A DNA stretch of 64,000 bases. Source: Bog-532 sp963720945. Its GTDB lineage: Bacteria > Actinomycetota > Actinomycetes > Streptosporangiales > Streptosporangiaceae. Within the stretch, counting starts at the first letter, position 1. Every line of letters starts with the position of its first letter. Where the stretch lies: positions 248,001 to 312,000 of the forward strand of contig CAVRHH010000029.1 of assembly GCA_963720945.1 (NCBI GenBank). Direction: 5' to 3'. The translations under genes were made by a program, and so were the position numbers. The notes below the pieces were generated by a model. That model saw only the letters and a program-made list of their open reading frames with translations, was not told where the DNA came from and searched no databases. Of the stretch, positions 41,731-51,182 are shown in pieces.

Positions 41731-42728
41731 CCGCGCTGACCATGCCCGCCCGCCCGAAGCACGACGCGGGCCTGCGGCCGGTGCCGTGGCGGCGGATGGC
41801 CTGGGTCACCTGGCGCCAGCACCGGGCCACGCTGGCCGGCGTGGCCGCGCTGCTGGGCGCGCTGGCGCTGTACCTGTGGCTCACCGGCCTTCAGATACAA
41901 CACGCCTACGCGACCTCCTGCCACCCGGCCAGCTCACTCGCCTGCAACATAAACTTCACCGGCAGATACGCAATTAGCGTAAATATCCTAAGAGTCCTTC
42001 TGCAGGCGGTGCCGGCGCTGATCGGGGCGTTCGCCGGGGCGCCGTTGCTGGCCCGGGAGATGGAGACCGGGACCTTCCGGTTCGCCTGGACGCAGGGCTT
42101 CGGCCGGTGGCGCTGGACGCTCGCCAAGCTGGTGCTGCTCGCGGTGGTGGTGGCCGCCGCCGCCGGGGCGTTCAGCGTGCTGTTCTCCTGGTATCTCCAA
42201 CCGTTCTCCGCCGCGGGCTACTCGATCCCGTTCGCTACCGACGTGTTCGACCTGCGCGAGGTCGCGTTCACCGGCTGGACGCTGGCCGCCTTCGCGATCG
42301 GCGCCCTGGCCGGCATGCTCATCCGCCGGACCGTCCCCGCGATCGCCGCCACCCTGGCCGCCTACGCCGGGCTCGCCCTCGCGACCGCGCTGTGGCTGCG
42401 CCAGCACTACATGACACCCCTGCTCACCACCAACATCAACGTGCCTGGCTCCGCGTGGATCATCAACCAGTGGTACACCCAGGACGGCACGTTCGCGTTC
42501 CCCGCCCGGGGCTCCCAGATAATCAACGCCCTCCAGCACTACTCCTGCAACTCCTCCCAGCTCTCGCCCGCGCAGTGCCTCACCCAGCACGGGTACACCT
42601 GGTGGGCGAGCTACCAGCCCGGCAGCCGGTTCTGGCCCTTCCAGTGGATCGAAGGCGGCTGGCTGCTCGCGCTGTCAGTGCTGCTCATCGCCGCCACCCT
42701 CTGGCTGGTCCGCCGCCGGGCGACCTGA
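41727..42728 (+). CDS. ABC transporter permease
   Basis: 333 residues. Six or so hydrophobic segments: TLAGVAALLGALALYLWLTGL, VLLQAVPALIGAFAGAPLLA, LVLLAVVVAAAAGAFSVLFSW, GWTLAAFAIGALAGMLI, VPAIAATLAAYAGLALATALWL and the final GGWLLALSVLLIAATLWLV. Two extracellular loops carry cysteines (CHPASSLAC and CNSSQLSPAQC), which could form disulfides. Partner of the ATPase; co-translated with it. No other subunit or substrate-binding protein follows. Confidence 0.85.
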   Translation: MTALTMPARPKHDAGLRPVPWRRMAWVTWRQHRATLAGVAALLGALALYLWLTGLQIQHAYATSCHPASSLACNINFTGRYAISVNILRVLLQAVPALIGAFAGAPLLAREMETGTFRFAWTQGFGRWRWTLAKLVLLAVVVAAAAGAFSVLFSWYLQPFSAAGYSIPFATDVFDLREVAFTGWTLAAFAIGALAGMLIRRTVPAIAATLAAYAGLALATALWLRQHYMTPLLTTNINVPGSAWIINQWYTQDGTFAFPARGSQIINALQHYSCNSSQLSPAQCLTQHGYTWWASYQPGSRFWPFQWIEGGWLLALSVLLIAATLWLVRRRAT

Positions 42729-43063
42729 GCCGCCCGGCAACCGCGGCTCAACCCGCCAGCAGCCATCGTCCTGACGACCGCGGCAACCAGGGCCACCACG
42801 CCGATGAAACGGGTTCCCGCCGATGCTCCCCGATGCCGCGTCACCGCGAAAGTCGAGGGCCCACGGTTTCGAGGGTAATTAGTAACGATACGTAAACGGC
42901 GCGGTTACCCGGGCGCGCTAAACTTCACGTGCATCGCTGCGCTACGTCACCTACCGTGCTGCCGTGCTCTTTGAGACCATGTTTCCAGCCGGGATCGGCG
43001 CGCTACGGTTCTCGGGCGCGCTAACGATGAGCGACGTCGGACCAGCGAACCAAGGGGGCTCCC
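42729..43063. other. Intergenic region before the TerY-P-like triad
   Basis: No supported frame. It should contain the triad promoter; a comparatively AT-rich stretch GTAATTAGTAACGATACG lies at 42875-42892. Confidence 0.45.
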
Positions 43064-43900
43064 GTGCCGTACACGGCAGAGATCAGCCGCACCAACCCGT
43101 CCTGCTTCTTCTTCCTGGTCGATCAGTCAGCGTCAATGATTGACCCGATCGGCGACGCCAGGGCAAGTAAGGCGGACGTCGTGGCTGACGCCCTGAACCG
43201 CCTGCTCACAGAGCTTGCTATTCGCTGCGCTAAGGAAGAAGGAGTACGCGATTACTTTTACGTCTCCGTGCTTGGCTACGGCGGCCAGTCAGTGGATAGT
43301 GCTTTTCGCGGAGAATTGCAGGGGCACGATCTGGTCCCTATCAGTGAGGTAGCCGATCATCCGTTGCGCGTCGATCCGCGCGTCAGGAAGACACCAGACG
43401 GCGCCGGCGGCGTGATCGAGGTGAAGACCGACTTCCCCGTCTGGGTGGAGGCGCTGGCGAACGGGGCCACGCCCATGTGCGGTGCGCTCACCCGGGCAGC
43501 GGGACTGATCTCGGCCTGGATCGGTGAGCATCCCCGCGGGTTCCCGCCGATCGTGCTCAATCTCACCGACGGCGAGGCCAACGACGGAGATCCCATCGCC
43601 AGCGCGGGGCGGCTGACCCAGCTGCGGACTGACGACGGGCCTGTTCTCCTGTTCAACCTGCACATATCCGACAAGGGTGGCGCCCCGATCACCTTCCCGG
43701 CCGAGTCAGCGGGCCTGCCGGATGTTTACGCGCGCAGCCTCTTCAGCATGTCGAGCGAACTGCCGCCGCACATGCGCGAGTACGCGGTCAGCAACCACTA
43801 CGACGTTCGCGAGGGCAGCCGGGGATTCGTCTACAACTCCGACATTGTCTCGCTCGTCCAGTTCCTCGACATCGGCACGCGCGCGCTGGCCTTGCGGTAA
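43064..43900 (+). CDS. TerY-like von Willebrand factor A protein
   Basis: 278 residues, a soluble vWA domain. MIDAS metal site: DxSxS in FFFLVDQSASMID (residues ~17-29), a Thr in NGATPMCGAL and Asp in LNLTDGEAND. The N-terminal PYTAEISRTNPSCFFFLVD is the typical TerY-family entry. GTG 43064 follows AAGGGGG by eight bases. It is followed by a PP2C phosphatase after 3 bp and a kinase 7 bp beyond that: the TerY-P triad arrangement (vWA, PP2C, kinase with DNA-binding HhH) described in tellurium-resistance-linked stress systems and later reported as phage defence. No terD/terZ genes are in the window. Confidence 0.85.
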   Translation: MPYTAEISRTNPSCFFFLVDQSASMIDPIGDARASKADVVADALNRLLTELAIRCAKEEGVRDYFYVSVLGYGGQSVDSAFRGELQGHDLVPISEVADHPLRVDPRVRKTPDGAGGVIEVKTDFPVWVEALANGATPMCGALTRAAGLISAWIGEHPRGFPPIVLNLTDGEANDGDPIASAGRLTQLRTDDGPVLLFNLHISDKGGAPITFPAESAGLPDVYARSLFSMSSELPPHMREYAVSNHYDVREGSRGFVYNSDIVSLVQFLDIGTRALALR

Positions 43901-43903
43901 TCC

Positions 43904-44803
43904 ATGAGGGCGAGCCTCATCGCCTACTGGGCGCCCAAAGAAGGCAGCTCCGCCGCGGAGTACGAGGACGCCTGGCGAGTTTTCCCCGGCCCCGCGGATG
44001 AGCTCCCGGGCGGCTGGGTGGCGGTGGCCGTGGCTGACGGTGCGACCGAAAGCCTGCTAGCCCGCTACTGGGCCGTCATGGTGGTGGACGAGTTCGCGGT
44101 GGCCCGGGGCGCTGCGTGCGATGCCCGTTCGTTTGCCGATACCGCCCTTGCTCTCTCGGCCCGGTGGCCCGCTGTCGTGGAGTCCTATCTGGCTGAGCGC
44201 GAGAAAGCCGCCCGGCCGCTTCGCTGGTATGAGCGTCCCGGTATCGAAAAGGGTGCCTTCGCGACGCTCCTTACGCTCCAGATGAACATCGATACCCCGC
44301 CCGGGGACGGTGCAGAGCCGGACGACGGCGCAGAGCCGGACGACGGCGCAGAGCCGGACGACGGCGCAGAGCCGGACGACGGCGCGGACCCGTACATGAA
44401 TCCCGGCATACCGCGTGTCATCGGTGACTGGAGATCCGCGGCGATGGGCGATACGTGTCTCTTCCACGTACGTGACGGACGGCTCCGGGCCGCCTTCCCG
44501 GTGAGCGAAAGCGGCAGCTTCGGCACCAGCCCGGCCCTCCTGGGAAGCGGCGATACCGATCCGGGACCGATCGTGGATCACGTCCGGCTCGCCCGGGGAA
44601 CCGTCGCCGAAGGCGACGACTTCTTCGTCTGCACGGACGCGATGGCGGCCTGGTTCCTTTCTCGCGCCGAGGAGGACGGCAAGCCGTGGGAAACCCTGCG
44701 GGATCTCACCGAGATCGGGTTCGCGGAATGGGTCGACGAGGCCAGGCGGACCGGCGGGCTGCACAATGACGACGTGACCCTCGTGCACGTAGATATCTGG
44801 TGA
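43904..44803 (+). CDS. PP2C-type serine/threonine phosphatase of the triad
   Basis: 299 residues. PP2C-fold motifs: EDAWRVF near the N terminus, VAVADGATES for metal-binding Asp and Gly, SAAMGDTCLFHVRDGRL, DFFVCTDAMAAWF and the C-terminal NDDVTLVHVDIW metal ligands. Between ~130 and 160 the domain is interrupted by four copies of the 6-residue unit DDGAEP, an acidic insert coded by 18-bp repeats. Starts at ATG 43904, 3 bp after the vWA stop, so translation is coupled. It should reverse phosphorylation by the kinase that follows. Targets unknown. Confidence 0.82.
   Translation: MRASLIAYWAPKEGSSAAEYEDAWRVFPGPADELPGGWVAVAVADGATESLLARYWAVMVVDEFAVARGAACDARSFADTALALSARWPAVVESYLAEREKAARPLRWYERPGIEKGAFATLLTLQMNIDTPPGDGAEPDDGAEPDDGAEPDDGAEPDDGADPYMNPGIPRVIGDWRSAAMGDTCLFHVRDGRLRAAFPVSESGSFGTSPALLGSGDTDPGPIVDHVRLARGTVAEGDDFFVCTDAMAAWFLSRAEEDGKPWETLRDLTEIGFAEWVDEARRTGGLHNDDVTLVHVDIW
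44308..44388 (+). repeat. 18-bp coding repeats in the phosphatase
   Basis: GACGGCGCAGAGCCGGAC repeats in register four times, the last with minor changes, giving an acidic DGAEPD tract. It probably forms a flexible loop on the catalytic domain. Confidence 0.85.
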
Positions 44804-44810
44804 CCCCGGC

Positions 44811-46931
44811 ATGACGAAGCTGCAGGGGCTCCCCACTGGATCCGATTACGCGGAAGCGGTGCAGCATCCCGAACGCTGCTTCTCAGACCCTGACCTGAAG
44901 TCGGCCTCGTTCGAGCGGATGCCGATGGGGCTGCCCAAGATGATTTCCGGCAACTTCGCTTCCGTTTTTCCCATGACCTCGGCTGCTGGGCACAAGTATG
45001 CCGTGAAGTGCTTCACTCGTCACGAATCGCACCAGCTGGAGCGGTACAAGCGCATCAGCGCGCAGCTAGGAAAACTAAAACCCTGGTGGGCCACTGACTT
45101 TCAGTTCGTCCCGGAGGGCATCCACGTGGACGGTGCCCGGTACCCGATCCTGCGAATGAACTGGGTCCAGGGACTCACGCTGACTCGCTGGGTGAGCGGC
45201 AACGTTCATAAACCCGGGGCCGTCGCTAACCTGTCCCACCGGTTCGACGAGCTGGTCCGCGATCTGGCCGCGTCCGGCATGGCCCATGGCGACTTGCAGG
45301 CCGGAAACCTGCTCGTCGCCGACGATGGCCGGCTGCATCTCGTCGATTATGACGGCATGTACGTGCCAGGCCTGGATGGGCTGCCACCGGACGAGGTGGG
45401 CCATCCGGACTATCAGCCACCAGGCCGCTCTCAGCATGACTACGGCCCGGCCATGGACCGCTTCTCCGCCTGGCTGATCTCGCTGTCGCTGAAAATCCTG
45501 GCTGCCGCCCCCGAGCTCTGGGATCAGCTCAATCCCGCCCATGACGAGTATCTGCTGCTCAATAGGAATGACCTTCGGGACCTGAGCTCTTCGCCGCGGT
45601 TGTCCGCGCTCTGTTCCCATCACGGTCCGGATGTCCGCCGGTCTGCGCAGACAATGCGCCAGATCCTCTCGCTCCCGGTGACGGCAATCCCCGCCGTCGC
45701 CGCCCCTCCGTCAAACGGCAGCCGTTCTCCCACGGCCCCGCCAGAGGCCGCATCGCGTGGCATACCCGGCTGGATGAGGAGCCACCTTCCAGAGCCTGCC
45801 GGCTCACCGGTTGAGACTGGCGCGCCGCCGTCCCCCGGGCAGAGTCAGCACAGCGGCCGATGGCTTACCTGGCTCGTCCGCATACTCGCTGTGCTGCCGC
45901 TGGCCGCGTTTGCCGGCGCCGGTGCCTGGGCGCTCAGCCTGACGGTGTTCGTCGCCGCGATCTTCCTCGTCACGATCGCGCTATGGGTGCTCTACCTGTG
46001 CAGCCCGCTCAATCGCGCATTTATCGAAACGAGACGGGCCCGCAGGAAGGCCGTATCCGATGTGCGGCGGGCGACGGCGAGAACCTCCAGGGCCGAGAAA
46101 GATGTAGCGGGTGCCGACCGCACACTGAAGCGAATAGCTAACCGGCAGGTGAAGGAGCAGGCGTCACTCAGGGCCGATTTCGATCGCAGGCAGAAAAAAG
46201 CATCGCCTGAGATCGAGTCGATCGACCGCCAGCTCACCCAGCTGGATGACCGCAAAACCCGTGAAATCCGGCGCTACCTCAAGCGATACCAGCAAACGTT
46301 CGTCAGGGCCAGGCTGTCCCAGGCTGAGCTTAACGCCAATGACGTGTCCGGTGTCGGCGCGCAGCTGGTCACGAAATTGCGCGCAGCCGGTATCCGAACG
46401 GCCGCCGATTTTGTCGGCGTCGGGTTTGTCAGTAATGGCAAGTCAACCAGTGTTTATTTCCGGCTGACATCGGGCCGCCGGGCACACGTCCCGGGCGTCG
46501 GCAGGGTAAAGGCTGACCGAATTGACCAATGGCGGCGGGCTCAGGTGGCAAATGCCACGACATTTCAGCCGTCCGCGCTGCCAGCGTCAGAACTGAGCGC
46601 TATCGATGCACAGTTCCTGGCGGCGGAGCGGCAGCTCCGGGAGCAGCGTACGCGCGCGACGCAGCAAATCGCCGACCAGATCGCCGTGATCAAGCAGGAG
46701 CTGAACGCGGCGCTGACCGAGATGGAAAAGCGGCATCAGGCCGAGCTGATGTCGTTCGGCCAGCGCAAATCGGCGCTGGCGGCTGCGCTCGGCCAGGCTC
46801 ATGCCGATCAGCTCGCTGCGCAGCAACTGGTGCTCACCTGGGATGACCGCATCGCCTCGGCCGCACGGCCCACGTTCGGCCGCTTCGTGAGCGCGGCGAT
46901 CCGCGGCAGGGAACCAGGCAGCGCGAGTTAG
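44811..46931 (+). CDS. TerY-P-like kinase with membrane anchor, coiled coil and HhH
   Basis: 706 residues. Kinase domain ~35-230: Lys in KYAVKCFTRH, catalytic loop HGDLQAGNLL (Asp present, HGD replacing HRD), Mg-binding VDYDG, then a conserved-looking YVPGLDGLPPDEVGHPDYQP. Two membrane helices at ~350-400 (LVRILAVLPLAAFAGAGAWAL, LTVFVAAIFLVTIALWVLYL). A charged coiled coil (~405-500), then two helix-hairpin-helix motifs, VSGVGAQLVTKLRAAG (~510) and VPGVGRVKADRIDQW (~560), and a second coiled coil to ~690. HhH motifs bind DNA non-specifically, so this kinase may sense DNA at the membrane. Last gene of the triad, 7 bp after the phosphatase. Confidence 0.85.
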   Translation: MTKLQGLPTGSDYAEAVQHPERCFSDPDLKSASFERMPMGLPKMISGNFASVFPMTSAAGHKYAVKCFTRHESHQLERYKRISAQLGKLKPWWATDFQFVPEGIHVDGARYPILRMNWVQGLTLTRWVSGNVHKPGAVANLSHRFDELVRDLAASGMAHGDLQAGNLLVADDGRLHLVDYDGMYVPGLDGLPPDEVGHPDYQPPGRSQHDYGPAMDRFSAWLISLSLKILAAAPELWDQLNPAHDEYLLLNRNDLRDLSSSPRLSALCSHHGPDVRRSAQTMRQILSLPVTAIPAVAAPPSNGSRSPTAPPEAASRGIPGWMRSHLPEPAGSPVETGAPPSPGQSQHSGRWLTWLVRILAVLPLAAFAGAGAWALSLTVFVAAIFLVTIALWVLYLCSPLNRAFIETRRARRKAVSDVRRATARTSRAEKDVAGADRTLKRIANRQVKEQASLRADFDRRQKKASPEIESIDRQLTQLDDRKTREIRRYLKRYQQTFVRARLSQAELNANDVSGVGAQLVTKLRAAGIRTAADFVGVGFVSNGKSTSVYFRLTSGRRAHVPGVGRVKADRIDQWRRAQVANATTFQPSALPASELSAIDAQFLAAERQLREQRTRATQQIADQIAVIKQELNAALTEMEKRHQAELMSFGQRKSALAAALGQAHADQLAAQQLVLTWDDRIASAARPTFGRFVSAAIRGREPGSAS

Positions 46932-46940
46932 CGGCGCCCG

Positions 46941-48629
46941 TCATGGAATGACCGGAACGAGCAGGCGGGCCTGGTTTTCTGGTCCCCAGTGCAGCGTGCA
47001 TCTGCCGTCCGGGCCTTTCTGGTAGGCGGCCGGGAACTGCCCCGTGAGCGGGTTGCGTGGCCACAGCCAGCGGCCAGCGACGACCAGCCGCAGTGTCTCC
47101 CCTGCCCTGAACAAGGTCGCGGACGGGCCAAGGGCTATGTCCGCCTGCACCACGTGCCCCGGCTCCAGCGGCTGACGGCAACGGAAGGTGGGTACTGGCT
47201 CGAACGGCCGGGAGCGCTGCTCGTCGAGTGCGCGCAGCGAGGCTTTCAGCCAGCCCGTGGTGATGCGGTCGCGGCCAAACCCGTAGGAACCCTCGAAGGG
47301 AACGTAGCTGCGCCCGCGCCATTTCTCCACGCCGGCGAAGAGGTCAACGTCGTCGGCACCGTGCGCTTCCACCCAGAGCCTCAGGGCCATCGGCCCGGTT
47401 ATTTCGGTGTCCGCCGGGGCGGTCCACTCCCAGCACACGCCGCGGGAGCGCATACCGAAGGTGAGATGGCCGGCTGCCGAGGGCGGCGCGGTGGCGAGCC
47501 CGGCGGCGCTCAGGTAGAGCGGCCTCCATTCGGTGCGATCGAGCGGCCAGCTGTCCTCCGCACGCACCCCGGCGATGATGTCGCGGCTTTCGCGGACCTC
47601 GAGCCGGACCCGTGGCGGCGCGGGGACATCGTGGCCGCGCAGGTAACGGTCGAAGAAGCGCAGCTGCGCGGCGCGGGCTTCGGATGAGTAAAAGGTCGCC
47701 CACTTTCCGCTGCGATGGGTATAGAGGAACCGGCCGGTGCTGGAGATGCCTTCCCAGCCGCGGAAGGAGCCGCGGCTGTGCAGGCTGTTGTCGGAGAAGC
47801 TGCCGCAGATCAGCGCGGGCACGGTGATGTTCTCCAGGTCCGGCACCAGCGCCCTCCACCACTCATCGCGCAGTGGGTGACGGCGCTGCTGCTCGGTCAG
47901 GCGGTAGCGCTGCCGCACCCGCCGCAGCCCGAGGCTCCACAGCCGGGTGAAGCCGTCCTCGCGGATGCCGCCCGGGCGCATCAGGTCCCGGTAGGCGTCG
48001 GTGAATCCTTCCCAGGGGCAGATCGCCCTCAGGCCGGGCGGCCGCAGCGCCGCCGCCTTCCACTGCGAGATGGCCAGGTAGGACACGCCGAGCAGGCCGA
48101 CGGCGCCGGTGCTCCACGGCTGCGCCGCCGCCCACTCGATCAGGTCATAGACATCCTCGCCTTCCTGATCGGACAAAAGGCTGGCAGAACCCTCCGAGGT
48201 GCCGGCCCCGCGAAGATCGCAGTTGACCAGCGCGTAACCCTGGGCCGCCCACCAGGCCGGATCGGGAGCCTCCCACCCCGTCAGGACGGAAAAGCGCACC
48301 GGGCCCGTCTGCCGCAGTATCCGGTACAGAAAGGACACCCGGTAACCGCGGCCGCGCCGCCGCGGCAGATTGTCCTTGCCGTACGGGTGCGCGGACATAA
48401 GGACCGGGAACCGGCCGCCGCCGGCGGGCAGGACGACGTTCACCCGCAAGGTAACACCGTCCCGCACGGCCACCGGAAGGTCCCGTCGCACCGACAGCGA
48501 GCCCGCGGAAGGCTCGCAGACATCCACGGGCGGGTGCAGCAGCCCCGGCAGCCGGCCCAGCGCGTATCGCACCGCCCCCGGCCGGTGCCAGGGCCGGTCC
48601 AGCCGGGTCGTTCTTCCGTATGTGCGCAT
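46941..48629 (-). CDS. CocE/NonD family acyl hydrolase (X-Pro peptidase type)
   Basis: 562 residues. N-terminal alpha/beta hydrolase: RRDLPVAVRDGVTLRVNVVLP, LMSAHPYGKDNLPRRRGRGYR, LVNCDLRGAGTSEGS, nucleophile elbow GLLGVSYLAISQW (Ser at ~213), an Asp in FSDNSLHSRG and a later His in THRSGKWATF, which fit the triad. The C-terminal jelly-roll reads FGMRSRGVCWEWTAPADTEITGP. The family hydrolyses amides/esters, including X-prolyl peptides and cocaine esters. ATG 48629 is preferred over a longer start because GGGAAAG is upstream. Convergent with the triad kinase, 9 bp apart. Confidence 0.88.
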   Translation of the reverse strand: MRTYGRTTRLDRPWHRPGAVRYALGRLPGLLHPPVDVCEPSAGSLSVRRDLPVAVRDGVTLRVNVVLPAGGGRFPVLMSAHPYGKDNLPRRRGRGYRVSFLYRILRQTGPVRFSVLTGWEAPDPAWWAAQGYALVNCDLRGAGTSEGSASLLSDQEGEDVYDLIEWAAAQPWSTGAVGLLGVSYLAISQWKAAALRPPGLRAICPWEGFTDAYRDLMRPGGIREDGFTRLWSLGLRRVRQRYRLTEQQRRHPLRDEWWRALVPDLENITVPALICGSFSDNSLHSRGSFRGWEGISSTGRFLYTHRSGKWATFYSSEARAAQLRFFDRYLRGHDVPAPPRVRLEVRESRDIIAGVRAEDSWPLDRTEWRPLYLSAAGLATAPPSAAGHLTFGMRSRGVCWEWTAPADTEITGPMALRLWVEAHGADDVDLFAGVEKWRGRSYVPFEGSYGFGRDRITTGWLKASLRALDEQRSRPFEPVPTFRCRQPLEPGHVVQADIALGPSATLFRAGETLRLVVAGRWLWPRNPLTGQFPAAYQKGPDGRCTLHWGPENQARLLVPVIP

Positions 48630-49100
48630 ACTCCACTTTCCCTGACGAGGCGGGGCGAGACTGCGTTGGGCTTCTGCCCAGGTCCGTTCGGAAGCCTGAC
48701 ACGCCGGGCCGTAGCGGGTCCGGCCTTCTACCACCGGCCGGCCACCATCGACGATCTGCGCGTCAGGCGACTGGAAAGGTCCTTGACCAGTTCGGGATCG
48801 AGCACGACTTGTTCCAGAGATGGTCTGAGCTGCCTAAACGGGTGATGCACTGCGGCGCAGGTTTTGTCGCCAATCCGCCCTGGCCTGCCGGTTAACGTAA
48901 CGCGGCCGCGTCCCTATACGCGGCAGTCATCGCGGAGTAGATTCAAAGCGTTGCTCCAGACCCTGGCGGCTGGTGCGTCCGCGAATACTGCGGCCGCACG
49001 GCAGGGTCCGGAGTTTTTCAATTAAGGGGCCTTTGGTCATATTGCCGCCCCTCAGTGGCCGCCATTTTCCCTGAAATTAACTCTAAATTAAGGCATTATC
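48630..49100. other. Intergenic region, no gene seen
   Basis: Frames here are shadows. The AT-rich 49060-49100 segment (TTAAGGCATTATC) directly precedes the MFS stub and is likely its promoter. Confidence 0.5.
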
Positions 49101-49262
49101 ATGAGAAATCTTGGAGCGCGACGGTGGTGGGCGCCGGGCGCGGTGTCCCTGGCCTTGGTCGCGGTGGGCGTGGACACCACGGTGTTCACTGTGGCGCTGC
49201 CCACGTTTAGCCAGGGCGCTGCACGCGCCGCTGAAGCCCTCCGAAGTCTGATGATCTCATGA
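49101..49262 (+). pseudogene. MFS transporter N-terminal stub
   Basis: 53 residues: RRWWAPGAVSLALVAVGVDT and TVFTVALPTFSQGA are the first helix and D1-motif region of a DHA2 pump; the frame then becomes non-homologous and stops in TGA overlapping the next ATG (49259-49262). So the first pump was cut after one helix and the second pump begins immediately, coupled through ATGA. The stub may now serve as a leader that feeds ribosomes into the second pump. Confidence 0.7.
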
Positions 49263-50901
49263 GCTTGCTGACGCGAGCAGCGGCGTTTTCGCATCGAGAA
49301 GCAAGTGCTCGTCGGTGGGCTGTGCTGGCGGTGGTGTGCGTCTCAGCTCTGATCATCAATGTGGATAACACCATCCTCAACGTGGCCCTCCCCACCCTCG
49401 TTCGGGACTTGCACGCCACCTCCAGCCAACTGCAGTGGATCGTCGATTCCTATGCGATGGTCTTCGCGGGCCTGTTGCTCGTCGGCGGCAGCCTCGGCGA
49501 CCGGTTCGGGCGCAAGCGGCTCTTTCTCCTGGGCCTGGCCGTGTTTGCCGGAGCATCGGTCGGTGCTGCCTTGTCAGGTTCGGTGGACCTGCTGATCGCG
49601 TGGCGAGCCGCCATGGGGGCGGGCGCCGCACTGACGATTCCGTCGTCGCTGTCGATCATCAACGACGTCTTCCGCGATCCGGCGGAGCGGGCCCGGGCCA
49701 TTGGTGCCTGGGGCGGGACCATCGGGCTCGGTATCGCTGTCGGTCCGATCGCCGGCGGCTTGCTGCTCGCCAGGTTCTGGTGGGGCTCCATTTTCATCGT
49801 CAACGTCCCGATCGTGGTCGCCGGGATCCTAGGAGCCCTGGTGCTGGTGCCCGACTCGAAGAACGCGTCGGCCGAACGCCCGGATCCCGGCGGGGCAGTG
49901 CTGTCGATCGCCGGCTTGGGCTTGCTGCTCTGGGCAATCATCGAGGCTCCGGCCAAGGGCTGGGCCTCCGGGGAGGTGGTCGGAGCCGGGCTGGCCAGCC
50001 TGGCTGTTCTCGGCGCGTTCGTCGGCTGGGAGGCCCGCAGCCGCCACCCGATGCTGAAGCTGGGGTTCTTTTCCGATCGCCGGTTCTCCGTGGCTGCGGC
50101 GGCGGAGCTCCTGGGGACGTTCGGGCTGCTCGGGACGCTGTTCTTGCAGACCCAATTCCTGCAGTTCGACCTGGGTTACTCACCGCTCCGGGCCGGGCTT
50201 TGCATCCTTCCGCTGGCGGCTGTGCTGGTAGTAAGTGCGGCGTTGGCTCCGATCGCCGCCCGTGTCATCGGGATCAAGTTCACCGTTGCCGCCGGCCTGG
50301 CGGCTATCGCGGGAGGTCTGTGGCAGATCTCCGCAGTGTCCGGGCTGACCACGACCTATGGGCAGGTAGTGCCCGGGTTGCTGCTGATCGGTCTCGGGGC
50401 TGGCCTGCTGATTCCGACGGCGACGAACTCCGTCGTGGGATCGGTTCCGCAGGGCGACTCGGGCATCGGGTCCGCTTCCAACGCCGTGGCTCTCCAGGTC
50501 GGTGGCGCGCTCGGTGTTGCCGTGATCGGAAGTGTGATGTCGACCCGCTACCAGGATCACCTGACCGCGGCGCTGGCCGGCGGCACGTGCCGATCCCTGT
50601 CTTGCACACCATCGTGGGCTCGCTCGGCGGTGCCCTCGCCGTGGCGGCCAGCACCGGTGGCGCCGCCGGCACCCTGCTGGCCGGCGCGGCGCGCGCCGCG
50701 TTCATGAGCGGCCTGGAGGTGTCGCTAGCTGTCGGCGCCGCCGTCGCGGCCGGCGGTGCTGTCCTAGTGCTCGCCCGCCTGCCGTCGCGGATTTCGCGGG
50801 ACTCCACGCCTCCCAGCCCGCGCGTGACGACAACGGGACAGCTGAACGGCCAGACTGAAGCCAGCGACGACGCCCCACTGGACGCCCCCCGAACGCCCTG
50901 A
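49259..50901 (+). pseudogene. MFS drug efflux pump (DHA2), one frameshift near the 3' end
   Basis: About 547 residues when joined. Frame one runs from ATG 49259: VVCVSALIINVDNTILNVAL, LQWIVDSYAMVFAGLLLVGG, LGDRFGRKRLF (motif A) and on to MSTRYQDHLTAALAG. The rest (HVPIPVLHTIVGSLGGALAV and the final helices, ending DAPRTP) is in a second frame from about 50585, where GCCGGCGGCACG lacks one base. The first 440 residues are intact, the last helices would be lost if the frameshift is real. No regulator is adjacent. Sequencing error is possible. Confidence 0.8.
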
Positions 50902-51182
50902 TTGCAGGCACCGCCCATCGAGGCCGAATCTTGATCTTCGGGCACGCGGTCCTGTTCGGGCGCTCAGTGGGCGGGGCGGGACGGGTGTGACAGGCGCCCG
51001 GCGGCGCGGACCTATCTGCCTCCCAGCGTGCGGGAGCGGTACCCTTTCCCTCGTCGCAGGATCGCTATTCCGGCCCGCCCGGAGCGGCGGTGCCGCGGCC
51101 CCGCGCCCGTGGCTGAGCGTTCCGCGCCCGTAGCTGAGCGTCTCGTGCGGTAAGCGTCAGTAACGATAAGGGAGGTCGGCAG

